Origin: Bacteroidota bacterium
Lineage (GTDB): Bacteria; Bacteroidota; Bacteroidia; Chitinophagales; Chitinophagaceae
Direction of reading: 5' to 3'
Assembly (NCBI GenBank): GCA_016712665.1
Contig: JADJQP010000008.1
Location: 1 to 64,000, forward strand
Length of the DNA stretch: 64,000 nt
Shown here: in pieces, positions 8,007-18,600 of the stretch
Numbering within the stretch: position 1 is the stretch's first letter
Layout of the letters: the number at the start of each line of letters is the position of its first letter
Translations under genes and position numbers: made by a program
The notes under the pieces: model-generated
Seen by the model: only the letters and a program-made list of their open reading frames with translations
Told to the model about the DNA's origin: nothing
Database searches by the model: none

Positions 8007-9257
8007 CTATGCCAACTCAATCAATGTAATTTCAGGTAACATACCCACTCGTCCCGGATATCCTAAAAAGCCAAAGCCTCTATTGATATACAGATATTGC
8101 TCGCCCTGCTGATAGAGGCCTGCCCACTGCTTGTAAATATATTGCACCGGACTCCATTTAAGCCATGGAATATCCACTCCAAACTGAAATCCATGGGTAT
8201 GTCCACTTAGGGTCAAATCGACATCCGTATACTTGGTATTGATTTCACCGTCCCAATGAGACGGATCGTGACTCAGTAATATTTTAAAAGGCATCGATTC
8301 AGCCCCTATATAGGCTTTTTTCATATCGCCATAGGTATGAAATCGATTTTTGAAACTGGTATTTTGAACTCCAATCAAGCCGATTTGCGCACCATTTCGT
8401 TCCAGAGCAATATTTTCATCCAATAATAAGCGCCATCCCAATTTGGCATGTATTTTTTTGAGCAGTTCCAAATTTTCAGCCTTGTCTGCCTCACTTTTCC
8501 AATCCACATAATCGCCATAATCATGGTTGCCAAATATGGAGTAAACACCCATAGGCGCACTTATTTGCTTAAAGGTGTCCATATATTCATACATCTCATC
8601 ACTTCGGTTGTTTACCAAATCGCCTGTAAAGAAAACCACATCAGGCTTTTGCGCATTAATCATATCGATTCCCTTTTGTACCGCTGCTGTATTGGTAAAG
8701 CTACCTGAATGGATATCTGAAATATGAATGATTTTGAGTCCTCGAAAGGCTGCCGGTAAATTCCCAAAGGTTAATTTGAGTTTTTTCAGATTATAATTAT
8801 AACGGTTACTCATACCATACAGCATGGTGCTAAATAAGGTACCGCCCACCAATAGGGCCATGGAGTTGATAAATTGCGAACGACTCATTCCATTTTGTAC
8901 CAGCTGGGGGGTATGCTGGTTTCCGTATAGCAAGGCAGCCACATGAAAGCCCACCCGACGGAGATCGTCTAAAAATAGGATCAAGGCAATCATTATTTTG
9001 GTAATCAGAATGCCCATGGCAAAACTAACCATGAAATTTCGTAAAATCTTATTGAATTCCGGTTGTCGCATCATCGGCATCATCACAAACATCGAAAACC
9101 AGGCGATGGTGATGGCAATATAGATACCGTAAATGATATACCGTGTGTTGGGTTTCAATGCCCTGGTGGCAAATTTTATGGCAGAGAAGGTATAATACTC
9201 CACCATGGCTACTACTACCAATAGAATCACTAAACTCAAACCCTGAAATCGTCGCAT
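8007..9257 (-). CDS. Membrane-anchored metallophosphoesterase (YkuE/YaeI-like)
   Basis: A 416-residue protein. Residues 1-150 contain about four hydrophobic helices, and the rest is a calcineurin-like phosphoesterase. The metal-binding motifs are complete: IIHISDIHSG near residue 175, GDLVNNR near 207, GNHDYGDY near 244, LLSHDPSHW near 320 and LSGHTHGFQFG near 352. Relatives act on lipid or nucleotide phosphodiesters at the membrane, for example UDP-diacylglucosamine hydrolysis by LpxG-type proteins, but the substrate here cannot be read from sequence. It lies 15 bases after the FMN reductase gene, in the same direction, and ends with TAG. Confidence 0.85.
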   Translation of the reverse strand: MRRFQGLSLVILLVVVAMVEYYTFSAIKFATRALKPNTRYIIYGIYIAITIAWFSMFVMMPMMRQPEFNKILRNFMVSFAMGILITKIMIALILFLDDLRRVGFHVAALLYGNQHTPQLVQNGMSRSQFINSMALLVGGTLFSTMLYGMSNRYNYNLKKLKLTFGNLPAAFRGLKIIHISDIHSGSFTNTAAVQKGIDMINAQKPDVVFFTGDLVNNRSDEMYEYMDTFKQISAPMGVYSIFGNHDYGDYVDWKSEADKAENLELLKKIHAKLGWRLLLDENIALERNGAQIGLIGVQNTSFKNRFHTYGDMKKAYIGAESMPFKILLSHDPSHWDGEINTKYTDVDLTLSGHTHGFQFGVDIPWLKWSPVQYIYKQWAGLYQQGEQYLYINRGFGFLGYPGRVGMLPEITLIELA

Positions 9258-9272
9258 AAATATTTGAAAAAA

Positions 9273-9769
9273 TTAAAATTGAATAAAGCCCCTGATTTGA
9301 TTTTTAACTGCTTGAATGGTGCTTTCTTTAACAAAGGCATCATTATCTAATTCCTGGGAAATGCCGGAAATCGGCAATTTTTCATGGTATACATTCATTT
9401 TCATATAATGACACATATTGGTCATACTGTCGATCCCCTAAGGTTACCGGCTCTGCCATTGGCAACCCCTACTAATAGAACTTTTTTGTAATACCAACTT
9501 TGTTTGATATCGCTTAGGTCCATCATCAATTTAAAAATACCCGGAAACGAGCCATTGTATTCAGGCATAATGAAAATAAATTTTTTGGTGGGAATCAGTA
9601 TTTCCTGCTCCGTTTTGTCGAAATGCGGATCGCGCTGTAGGGAGGTAAAATGTTCAAGCGAATAAAGTTGGGCCTCTATAGATTCTTCAGCAAAAAATGC
9701 CTGATACTGCCGGGCTACTTTTAACGTATTACTGCCTACTCGATTGGTAGTAGAGATAATTGTGTACAT
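9273..9769 (-). CDS. NADPH-dependent FMN reductase, frameshifted
   Basis: A flavodoxin-fold reductase of about 165 residues, starting MYTIISTTNRVGSNTLKVAR, where the S-T-x-R-x-x-S-N segment binds FMN phosphate. IMPEYNGSFPGIFKLMMD near residue 75 is the family's conserved P-E-Y-N-G-S motif. The frame breaks at the C4 run 9435-9438 (G run on the coding strand). Restoring one base joins ANGRAGNLRG to IDSMTNMCHYMKMNVYHEK and a normal C-terminus ending at 9273. A longer start at 9820 would add 17 atypical residues. It probably belongs to an operon with tyrS and the phosphoesterases. Confidence 0.8.
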
Positions 9770-9878
9770 AATTCTGCAAAAGTAAGGGCAATTGCTCTTA
9801 TAAAAAGTATCATTTGCCATTGATTGATAATAAAATTCTATAAGATGCTGTTACGTATGATAAGTGGTAATATTTACA

Positions 9879-10376
9879 TTACCTTTCTTTTTTGAGTTCA
9901 ATAATTTCAAGATTTTTGAGTCGATCATTATCTACATCAAACCGAACCAAGGTGCTTACTTTGTGCCAGCCCTGTTTACCACAAGCTCCCGGATTGATAT
10001 GCAATAAATTATAGTGATTATCGGGTACTACCTTTAAAATATGCGAATGTCCGGAGATAAAAAGGTGCGGCCGATATTTTTCAATCAGGGGTTTCGATTC
10101 TTTATTGTAAGAAGGCGGATAGCCGCCGATATGCGTCATCAGCACCGGTACATTTTCAATCTGAAAAAATAAAAAATCAGGATATCGGGCCCTTAGCTCA
10201 TGCCCATCAATATTTCCGGTGATGAAGCGGGTAGGTTTCCATTTTTCGAGGGTATCCGCCACTTCGATACTGCCGATATCGCCTGCATGCCATATTTCGT
10301 CAACCTCTGCAAAATGCTCCCTTACCTGAGGTGGCAGATAAGAGTGGGTATCTGAAAGCAAACCGATTTTTGTCAT
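9879..10376 (-). CDS. YfcE/MJ0936-type metallophosphodiesterase
   Basis: A 165-residue compact phosphoesterase, starting MTKIGLLSDTHSYLP. The whole two-metal site is present: SDTHS near residue 8, HAGDIGS near 35, GNIDG near 58, MTHIGG near 81 and SGHSH near 109. Such enzymes hydrolyse phosphodiesters in vitro and their cellular substrates are mostly unknown. The ATG at 10376 is 13 bases past the tyrS stop, so it is likely cotranscribed with tyrS. A longer open frame upstream to 10484 is only the tyrS tail read in another frame. Confidence 0.85.
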   Translation of the reverse strand: MTKIGLLSDTHSYLPPQVREHFAEVDEIWHAGDIGSIEVADTLEKWKPTRFITGNIDGHELRARYPDFLFFQIENVPVLMTHIGGYPPSYNKESKPLIEKYRPHLFISGHSHILKVVPDNHYNLLHINPGACGKQGWHKVSTLVRFDVDNDRLKNLEIIELKKER

Positions 10377-10389
10377 AGAAAAAAGGAAT

Positions 10390-11671
10390 TTATTGCACCA
10401 CCACCAGATGATAGTTCTTTTTACCTTTCTGTACCAAAATATACTTATTGTTGAGTAGGTCCTTGCTCTCCACCAGATAGTCAATATCAGAAATTTTAGA
10501 TTTATTGATACTTACTCCGCCACTTTGCGTCATTTCTTTTGCCTTTCCTTTTGATTCAAAAATTTTGGTTTCGCTCAATAGGGCAATCAATGAAATACCG
10601 CTTTGTATTTTTTCTGCGGCGATTTCAAAAAGTGGAACTCCATCCATCACGTCTAAGAGTTCTTGCTCCGACAAATTTTTTAAGGCATCGGCTGTGTTTT
10701 CACTGAATAAAATTTGCGAAGCATTCAAAGCAAATTCATAATCCTGTTGCCCATGTACCATACATGTCAGTTCCTGCGCAAGTCGTTTTTGCAATAAGCG
10801 CAGATGTGGGGCTTCAGAATGAGTGCCAATGAGGGTTTCAATAGCTGTTTCATCTAAAAAGGTAAATACTTTTATATAGCGAACAGCGTCTGCATCACTG
10901 GCATTTAGCCAAAACTGATAAAATTTATAGGGCGATGTCTTCTGCTTGTCTAACCAGATATTTCCCGATTCTGTTTTGCCAAATTTGCCTCCATCCGCTT
11001 TTTTTAATAGGGGGGCCGTTAATGCAAAAACTTCATTGCCCGATTTTTTTCGAATGAGTTCGGTACCAGTCACAATATTGCCCCATTGGTCTGAACCACC
11101 CATTTGCAGTTTTACATTTTTGCTTTGATTGAGATGGTAAAAATCGTATCCCTGCACCAATTGATACGAAAATTCGGTAAAAGACATTCCGGATTCGAGC
11201 CTGTTTTGCACAGAATCTTTACTCATCATATAGTTTACAGTAATATACTTTCCGACATCCCGAATAAAATCGAGAAAGTTGAAATCCTTAAACCAATCGT
11301 AATTATTTACCATTTCGGCACAGTTGGGTAGACTGCTATCAAAATTTAAAAATCGGGTCAATTGTTTTAGTCTGGGCCTCTATATTATACTGAATTTGCT
11401 CAATGGCCAGCATATTTCTTTCCTGCGATTTTCCGGAGGGGTCGCCTACCATGCCGGTAGCACCGCCAACCAATACGATGGGTTTATGACCGGCCTTTTG
11501 AAGATGCATCAGTAAGATGATTGGTACCAAATTGCCAATATGCAATGAATCGGCAGTGGGGTCAAAACCGATATAGCCGGTAGTCATTTCCTTTGACAGT
11601 TGCTCTTCTGTTCCGGGTATCATATCCTGAAGTAATCCTCGCCAATTCAGTTCTTCGGTAAAATTTGTCAT
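10390..11671 (-). CDS. tyrS: Tyrosyl-tRNA synthetase, one frameshift
   Basis: Class I aminoacyl-tRNA synthetase that charges tRNA-Tyr with tyrosine. The N-terminal part (from 11671) carries YIGFDPTADSLHIGN (HIGH motif at residues 44-47). The second part carries QMGGSDQWGNI and KFGKTESGN (KMSKS equivalent near 232), and a C-terminal S4-type RNA-binding domain (GGVSINKSKISD). The frame shifts at 11365-11368: a run of four A on the coding strand should be three, which joins EAQTK to QLTRFLNFDSSLP. The rest is of normal length (~426 residues). Since tyrS is normally essential and single-copy, the extra base is probably a sequence error. Confidence 0.93.
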
Positions 11672-11921
11672 GGTATGCTAATAATAAAATGTGTTGTATT
11701 TCTGGATGCAAATATGGGCATAAAATTACAAGTTATCCCTATTCACTATGGAAAATAGTCAAAACAATTTTAGTACTTAGATATTATATTTGAGGTTTTA
11801 GAAATCACGTTTTTAGATTTTTTGGAAAAGGAAAATGAAAGAATGTTGAAAATAGGTCCTAATCTCAAAGCCGCCAATGCCAACTCTAAACTGTAAACAA
11901 CATACTCCAAACTAAATTCCC

Positions 11922-13323
11922 ATGTTATTCAACTCGTTTGAGTTTTTTAGTGTTCTTTCCGCTGGTTTTACTGGTATACTATCTCATTCCCAAAAATGCG
12001 GTGGTGTATATGATGTTGCTTGCGAGTGCCTTGTTTTATAGTTTTTTCATTCCTGCCTATTTACTTATTTTACTTCTTGTTATTCTGGTCGATTATTTCA
12101 GTGCCCTCGGTATCGAGAAATATCCCGATAAACGAAACCTGCTTCTGGCTCTGAGTATTATCAGCAATCTGGGTATTCTATTTGTTTTTAAATATTATAA
12201 CTTTTTTGTTAGCACCTCCAATGACTTTTTTGGCACCGATTGGATTTTGCTGAAGATTATTTTGCCCATCGGTTTGAGTTTCCATACCTTTCAATCGCTA
12301 AGCTATGTTATTGAAATTTATAAAGGAAGATATAAGGCAGAGCGGCATCCTGCGTATTTTGCCCTTTATGTGATGTATTTTCCTCAATTGGTTGCGGGAC
12401 CCATCGAAACGCCCCAAAAATTATTGCCGCAATTGCGTAAAGCGCCCAACCTTGATTGGGAAAATATTTGGTCGGGCCTTCGATTGCTTTTATGGGGTTT
12501 ATTTAAAAAGGTGGTGATTGCTGATAGAATTTCCTTTTATGTAAATGGTATTTTTGAGCATACATCCGATTATAACAGTGCGCAGGTTGCCTTGGGCGTT
12601 TTCTTTTTTACCATACAAATTTATTGCGATTTCAGCGGATACAGCGATATGGCAGTAGGCATCTCAAAATGTTTCGGAATAGACCTGATGTTTAATTTCA
12701 ACCGGCCTTTACTGGCCCGCAATATCAAAGATTTATGGTCGCGCTGGCATATTTCATTGTATCAGTGGTTTATGCAGTACATCTACATTCCATTGGGGGG
12801 TAGCCGAAAGGGCGTGGCGATGATGTGTTTTAATGTACTATTGATTTTTTTGGTAAGTGGATTCTGGCATGGGGCCGGATTCAATTTCATCTTATGGGGC
12901 TTGCTCAATGGAATTTTTATTTTGCTGTATCTCTTGGTTAATACGTTTATTGTTGCTGATAAACCCATTCTGCCGGCCGTGCTTAGCATCGCCCTTACCT
13001 TTGGTATTGTGGCACTTATTTTTGTCTTGTTCCGAAGCAAGGATCTTTCGCAAGCCCAGGCTATTTATTCGAGTTTGTGGCATTTTAAAGGTCCTTGGAT
13101 TATTACCGGCACCTTCGATCAGTTTCCTTTTGGTACCATGAACCTCAGCTTTGTTTTCCTAATGATTGTATGCATGTTTCTACTAGAGGCGAAGGTAGCA
13201 CCTAATTTATCGTACTTTGTTTCCAATCCGAAAACCGATTTTTTATTTTGTACGATATTGGTTTTATTGATATTTTTTACTGGTGTGTTTACCAAACAAA
13301 ACTTTATATATTTTCAATTTTAA
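11922..13323 (+). CDS. MBOAT family O-acyltransferase (AlgI-like), frameshift near start
   Basis: A polytopic membrane enzyme of ~466 residues that passes acyl groups, typically acetyl, across the membrane to polysaccharides. Conserved parts include YFPQLVAGPIE near residue 155, FCDFSGYSDMA-like IYCDFSGYSDMAVG near 236, RPLLARNIKDLWSRWHISL near 260, and SGFWHGAGFNFILWG near 315 with the invariant active-site His. The ATG at 11922 gives the family N-terminus MLFNSFEF, but a run of six T at 11943-11948 puts the rest out of frame; five T would join it to LVFFPLVLLVYYLIP. Without that repair the gene would begin with TTG at 11938. Its stop overlaps the ATG of the next gene (TAAATG), so the two work as a unit. 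Confidence 0.9.
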
Positions 13324-14283
13324 ATGAAGGCGAAACTTAAATTATTTTTATTCTTACTCCTTGTCCTGACGCTTTTGTATGGGAGTAGCAGGGTATTAAA
13401 TGTAGGTTACCGAAAACTCTACCAACCAACGTACGAAACGCTTTCCCGAATATTTGAAGATACGCAATCGTTCAATACCTTGTTGATTGGAAATAGCAAG
13501 GTGGAGTTTGGAATCAATCCTTTTTATATTGATCGTATCGCCCAATTAAACACCATCAATTTTGGCTATGCCGCCACCAATTTTCCAACGCATCTTTTAT
13601 TGTTACAAGCTTATTTGAAAAAGCACCCGGCGCCAAAATATCTTTTGTTAGGTATTGAAAATAATATGTTTTTTACCGACGAAGATCATTGTAATAAACT
13701 GCCTCTTTATGATTATTTGAATCGACAAGAAGTTGTCGAGTATTTTGAAAGTTTGCAATTACCTTACAAATTGCCGAAATATATTCCCTTTTCGAAATTC
13801 GTTTTTATGGACGATTACAGTCGTTTTGGTATCCTAAGCGCGTTTAGGGGTAAAGGACTCTTTCAGTCAGCGGATATTTATCATTACAAAGGGTTTTATA
13901 TCGGTAAAAAAAATCGGGCACCCATTCCCTTTATTCCGCAAAGTACAGCGGACACCGCATTAACCTTACATGCCAAGGCCCTGGCAACCTTTGAACAAAT
14001 TGTATCGATCTGTAAAAAGCAGGGAATTACCTTATTGCTTCTTTTTCCACCACGTCCGCACGACAAAGGTAAACCGATACCAATTTCAAATAGGGCTGTA
14101 GATCAATATTTGGTAAAAAAACAACGCAATAACTCGTTCTTGGTTTTGCGAAATGATAGCATTGCCTCCTTTGAGCCCACCCATTTTGTAGATGCCAGCC
14201 ATCTCAATTATGAGGGCTCCGTCAAGTACTCAAGCCTTCTTGGAACGTATCTTTTTAACTTGCAGCAAGCAAAACCGCAATAA
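13324..14283 (+). CDS. SGNH-type partner protein of the MBOAT acyltransferase
   Basis: A 319-residue protein with one N-terminal hydrophobic anchor (LKLFLFLLLVLTLLYG), the rest outside the cytoplasmic membrane. LLIGNSKVEFGI near residue 53 (a G-N-S-x block) and DASHLNYEGSVKYSS near 290 (D-x-x-H) match blocks I and V of SGNH hydrolases. Such proteins (AlgX/AlgJ, DltD-like) finish the O-acetylation that MBOAT proteins begin. The gene starts directly at the MBOAT stop. The acceptor polymer is unknown; no glycosyltransferase or export genes are adjacent. Confidence 0.75.
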   Translation: MKAKLKLFLFLLLVLTLLYGSSRVLNVGYRKLYQPTYETLSRIFEDTQSFNTLLIGNSKVEFGINPFYIDRIAQLNTINFGYAATNFPTHLLLLQAYLKKHPAPKYLLLGIENNMFFTDEDHCNKLPLYDYLNRQEVVEYFESLQLPYKLPKYIPFSKFVFMDDYSRFGILSAFRGKGLFQSADIYHYKGFYIGKKNRAPIPFIPQSTADTALTLHAKALATFEQIVSICKKQGITLLLLFPPRPHDKGKPIPISNRAVDQYLVKKQRNNSFLVLRNDSIASFEPTHFVDASHLNYEGSVKYSSLLGTYLFNLQQAKPQ

Positions 14284-14407
14284 GGCCCAGTACCCAAATT
14301 TCCAACTCTTTTTTCTTCGAATAGAAGCCAATTTTCGCCTAGTATTTATCAACAATTGCTATTGTATAATTTGTTTCCACATTTGACCAGAATCAAGTTA
14401 AATTGAG

Positions 14408-14415
14408 TATTTTTG
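14408..14415 (+). promoter_or_regulatory. -7 box (TATTTTTG) upstream of porV-like gene
   Basis: TATTTTTG matches TAnnTTTG and lies about 64 bases before the ATG at 14479, in the 195-base gap after the SGNH gene. It suggests that the porV-like/porU-like pair has its own transcript. Confidence 0.4.
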
Positions 14416-14478
14416 TTAATTACGAACAATAATATCTCATACGTATCGTTAATAGCGGTATAAAAAAGACGAAACTAT

Positions 14479-15664
14479 ATGTTAAAAAAGTATCTGTTGC
14501 TTGTTGTTGCCTTTTCGGCATGGTCGAGCATGGCGCAACAACGAAAATACGTCAATGAATTTTTGAACTTGGGCGTAGGTGCTAGAGGAATGGGTATGGC
14601 CGGGGCGCAGGTTGCCACTGTTGACGATGTTACTTCCGCATTTTGGAACCCTGCTGGGTTACGTTATGTGAAAAACGATTTCCAAATTGGATTGATGCAT
14701 TCCGAGTACTTTAGTAGTATTGCCAAGTATGATTATTTGGGAGCCGCACTTCCGATGAAAAACAAAAAAGGTGTTTTGGCCGTTTCTTTAATTCGCTTCG
14801 CTATTGATGACATACCCTATACGCTCAATCTGATTCAACCAGACGGTACCGTTGATTACTCCAAAATCAAAGCAATTTCAGCACTGATTATGCCGGCTTA
14901 ATTTCGTATGCACAAAAGTTACACATCAAGCGCTTTGCCGATCGCGAAGATATCGATATTAGTGTGGGTGGCAACTTGAAAATCATTCATAGAAATATTG
15001 GAACCTTGGCGAATGCCTGGGGTGGTGGTATCGATCTAGGGCTGCAAGGACGCGTAGGGAAATGGCGATTTGGTGCCGCATTCAAGGATATTACCACTAC
15101 CTATACCTTATGGTCGTTTAGCTTCACCGATAAAGAAAACAGGTATTGGCACAAACAGGAAATGAAATTGTATCGAAAAGTACCGAAGTGAATACCCCAC
15201 GTATCATTTTGGGTGCCGGACGCCATTTCCCCATCGATAAAAAAATGAACCTACTGGTGGAAGCGAATTTGGATATGACCACTGATGGTAAACGATATGG
15301 CAATCTTGTAAACGCTGGTCCACTAAGTATCGATCCACGCTTAGGTCTTGAATTGGGATATAACAATCTGTTTTATTTGCGCGGTGGATTGGGTAATTTT
15401 CAAAGAGTGTTAAACGACAACGATAGCACCAATACCCAAAAAAGAACCTTGTTTCAACCTACCCTTGGGGTGGGCGTTAAATTAAAAAGCCTGACCATTG
15501 ATTACTCGTTTTCCAGTTTAAACCTTCAGGGCAGCCCCCTTTACAGTCATTTCGTATCTCTAAAACTAGCCCTAAACAAGAAGGGAAGCACCTTTGGCAT
15601 TGCCAATACAGACGTGGATGACCGGGCAAAAGAGATTAATAAAAATTTAAACAATAAAAAATAA
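14479..15664 (+). CDS. PorV-like outer-membrane protein (PorV2 type), two frameshifts
   Basis: An outer-membrane beta-barrel protein of ~395 residues. It starts MLKKYLLLVVAFSAWSSMAQ (signal peptide), and LGVGARGMGMAGAQVA with SAFWNPAGL is the PorV/PorQ and FadL-like N-terminal signature. Two single-base deletions break it: near 14881-14884 (restoring one A joins the first part to DYAGLISYAQKLHIKRF), and in the A run 15136-15139 (five A would give DKEKQVLAQTGNEIVSK). The C-terminal barrel strands end at 15664. It lies 3 bases before the large C25 peptidase. In the classical type IX system PorV shuttles cargo to the PorU sortase, so this pair looks like a second, paralogous attachment module. 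Confidence 0.8.
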
Positions 15665-15667
15665 TCT

Positions 15668-18600
15668 ATGATGAATGTATTTCGCCGGCTATTATTCTTA
15701 TTGGTTGTCTTTTCTTCCTTGAATTCCATTGCTCAGATTTATGGTAATGAGTGGATTCAATATAATCAAAACTATTATAAATTTCAGGTACACAAAGATA
15801 GTGTCTATCGAATTCCTATAGCATCACTACTTGCCTTAGGTATGCCCAATAATGTGCAGGGAGCTAATCTACAATTGTTCAGAGATGGTCAGGAAGAAGC
15901 AATCTTTGTAAGTACTGCCGGAGCGCTCAGCGCCAACGATTATATAGAATTTTATGGACGAAAAGCTAATGGAAAAGTGGATGCCCCCCTTTATAAGGAC
16001 ATCAATTGGCAACTCAATCCCAATCAAAATTCAATATCAGACACTGCCTATTATTTTGTTACCTTCAATAATTTAAATACCAATAAACGCTTTACCCTAC
16101 AATCAAATAACCTTGCAAACCCTCCTTTGAAGGAAACCTATTTTTGGGATAAAATGCAAATGCAATATCGAGAGGCATTTAGCGGTGGGCCCTCTTACAT
16201 AGGGCAGTTTAGCAATCCAGTACTCTACCAATTCTCCTCTCAATATGAGCAGGGTGAGGGATTTAGTAAGAAAATGACCACCGTCAAAGATTCAATTACC
16301 TTCACGTGCTTGTTTCCGTATACCATTGCAGGTGGCCCCTTTGCTAGTATGAATACAACCGTAGTAGGCAATTCCTATTTAACCGACCATTGGTTGAAAA
16401 TTCATGTCAACGGAAATGAAATTGCCGATGAACATTATGGGACTTTCGATTTTAAAAGAATCACTAAGGCCTTTCCAATGAGTTATATCACGCCGCAAAA
16501 CAAAATGGTGTTTCGGTATACGCCTTTGAATGCTGGTCAAAATTATCCCGATCGGTTTGGAATTTCCTATATCGAATTTCGCTACCCGCGTTTATTTAAT
16601 TTCAATAATGCATCTTCCTTTTATTTTGAATTAGATCCTAAACCCTCTGATTACTATCTTGAAATTACCAATTTTAATTACAATAATGTATCCCCACGAT
16701 TATATGATTTAACTTCAGAAAAATATCTGGTAGGTGATATTGCCACACCCGGAATGGTAAAATTTTTAATACCAGCCTCCAATGTCGTGAAATCTCTGGT
16801 ATTACAAACCAACGGTATGGCAACGTATGGTACCGTTAGCAATCTTCAAAATGTAACCTTTAAGAACTATACCTTGGCGGCCAATCAAGGCGACTACCTT
16901 ATTTTGTCACATAAAAAATATATGGATGACGGAAATGGGAATGATTATGTAAAAAATTATAAAGATTATCGGAGCTCTGCCGCAGGTGGCTCGTATCAGG
17001 CCATCGTGGCGGATGTGAGTGATGTGTACAATGAATTTGGTTATGGCTATGACCTCAGTACCCTGGGGATGAAAAATTTCCTGCATTATGCCGCAAAAAG
17101 CCCATCATGGAATGTGGCACCAAAACACACTTTGATTATTGGAAAGGGAATAGCTTATTCACAATATCTCACGTATAAAACGGCGCCATTTTCGACCTAC
17201 CCGTTTTATGCCGTTCCTTCTTACGGTCATCCTTGCTCTGATGTATTATTGACTGATTTTGATATGAATAATAAATGCCAAATGTCAATTGGCAGGTTGC
17301 CGGTTATGAATCCAAGCGAAATTAGAGACTATCTTCAAAAGGTACAGGATCATGAATTTGAATTGAATAAGCCATTGGTTCAGGTGAGCGATTCTACCAT
17401 GTGGCGTAAAAGGGTAATGCATCTAGCAGGTACCAAAGACGCTGCTGAACAGGCCTCTATTGTAGCGTACTTAAATATTCAATCCGCTATTATGTCTAAT
17501 CCCAATTTTGGTGCTAATGTATCCTTGCTTAAAAAGGGGAGTACCCAATCCGTAGAATTAGCCAATAGTAAAATTGTAGATGATTTATTCAATAGTGGTG
17601 TTTCATTGATTCAGTTTTTCGGCCACTCTTCGTCCACCACTCTCGATTACAATTTAGATTTTCCGGATAATTATGTCAATTATAAGCGATACAATACTTT
17701 TATAGCAAATGGATGCAGTGCCGGTGATATGTTTATATTGCAAGGAGGCAAGTCGCTGGGCGAACGTTTTGTGTTTGCTCCTAATAAAGGTTCCATTGCA
17801 TTTATTGCCAGCGATAATACCGGATATACCAATTTCTTGTCCATCTATACCGATTCGCTCTATCATCGCTTTTCAAATACCAAGTACGGTGCTACTTTAG
17901 GTGAACAAATGCAAGATAATGTGAGTTCCCTGATGTCAACTCCTTCTCTATACAACAATGGAGCCTTCAGAACGCATGCCGAGCAAATTGGTTTGAATGG
18001 CGACCCGGCCACACGAATGTTTTCCTTTGCCAAACCAGATTACGCTGTAGAAGAGAAGGGTGTTAATTTCAAACAGCTGAATTTAACCACTGCTATTGAT
18101 TCACTTGATATCGAAATTCTGGTGCATAATTTAGGCAGATACACTGCAGATTCGCTTGAACTTTCGGTAACCAGAACCTTGCCCAATAATGCTACAGAAT
18201 TGGTTCTTAATAAAAAGTACGCAGGTATTGCCAATACAGATACGGTTCGGATAAAAGTACCCACCTATGGTGATTTGGCATTGGGGCTGAATTCATTGGA
18301 TATTACTATTGATAATGGATCTGTTATTGACGAAACTTCAGAGCTCAATAATAACATAAAGCGATTATTTACCATTTATAACGATGATTTGGTGCCGGTA
18401 TACCCTTACAATTTATCAATTGTTACCAGTCAAGGTGTTACTCTCAAAGGCTCTACCATCAATGCTTTTGCCGATTCCAGAAAATACCTCATCCAACTAG
18501 ATACCACCAACAAATTTGACAGTCCGTTATTAATGACTAATAGCATCGAAAGTACGGGTGGGGTCGTTAAATGGCAACCCAATATAACGCTGCGCGATAG

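Noticed and set aside
10377..10484. N-terminal extension of the YfcE-type phosphoesterase
   Set aside because: The extra residues are the end of tyrS read in another frame and do not resemble the family.
12783..13040. Open frames antisense to the MBOAT gene and many similar ones
   Set aside because: They lack ribosome-binding context, have unnatural composition and lie opposite clear genes.
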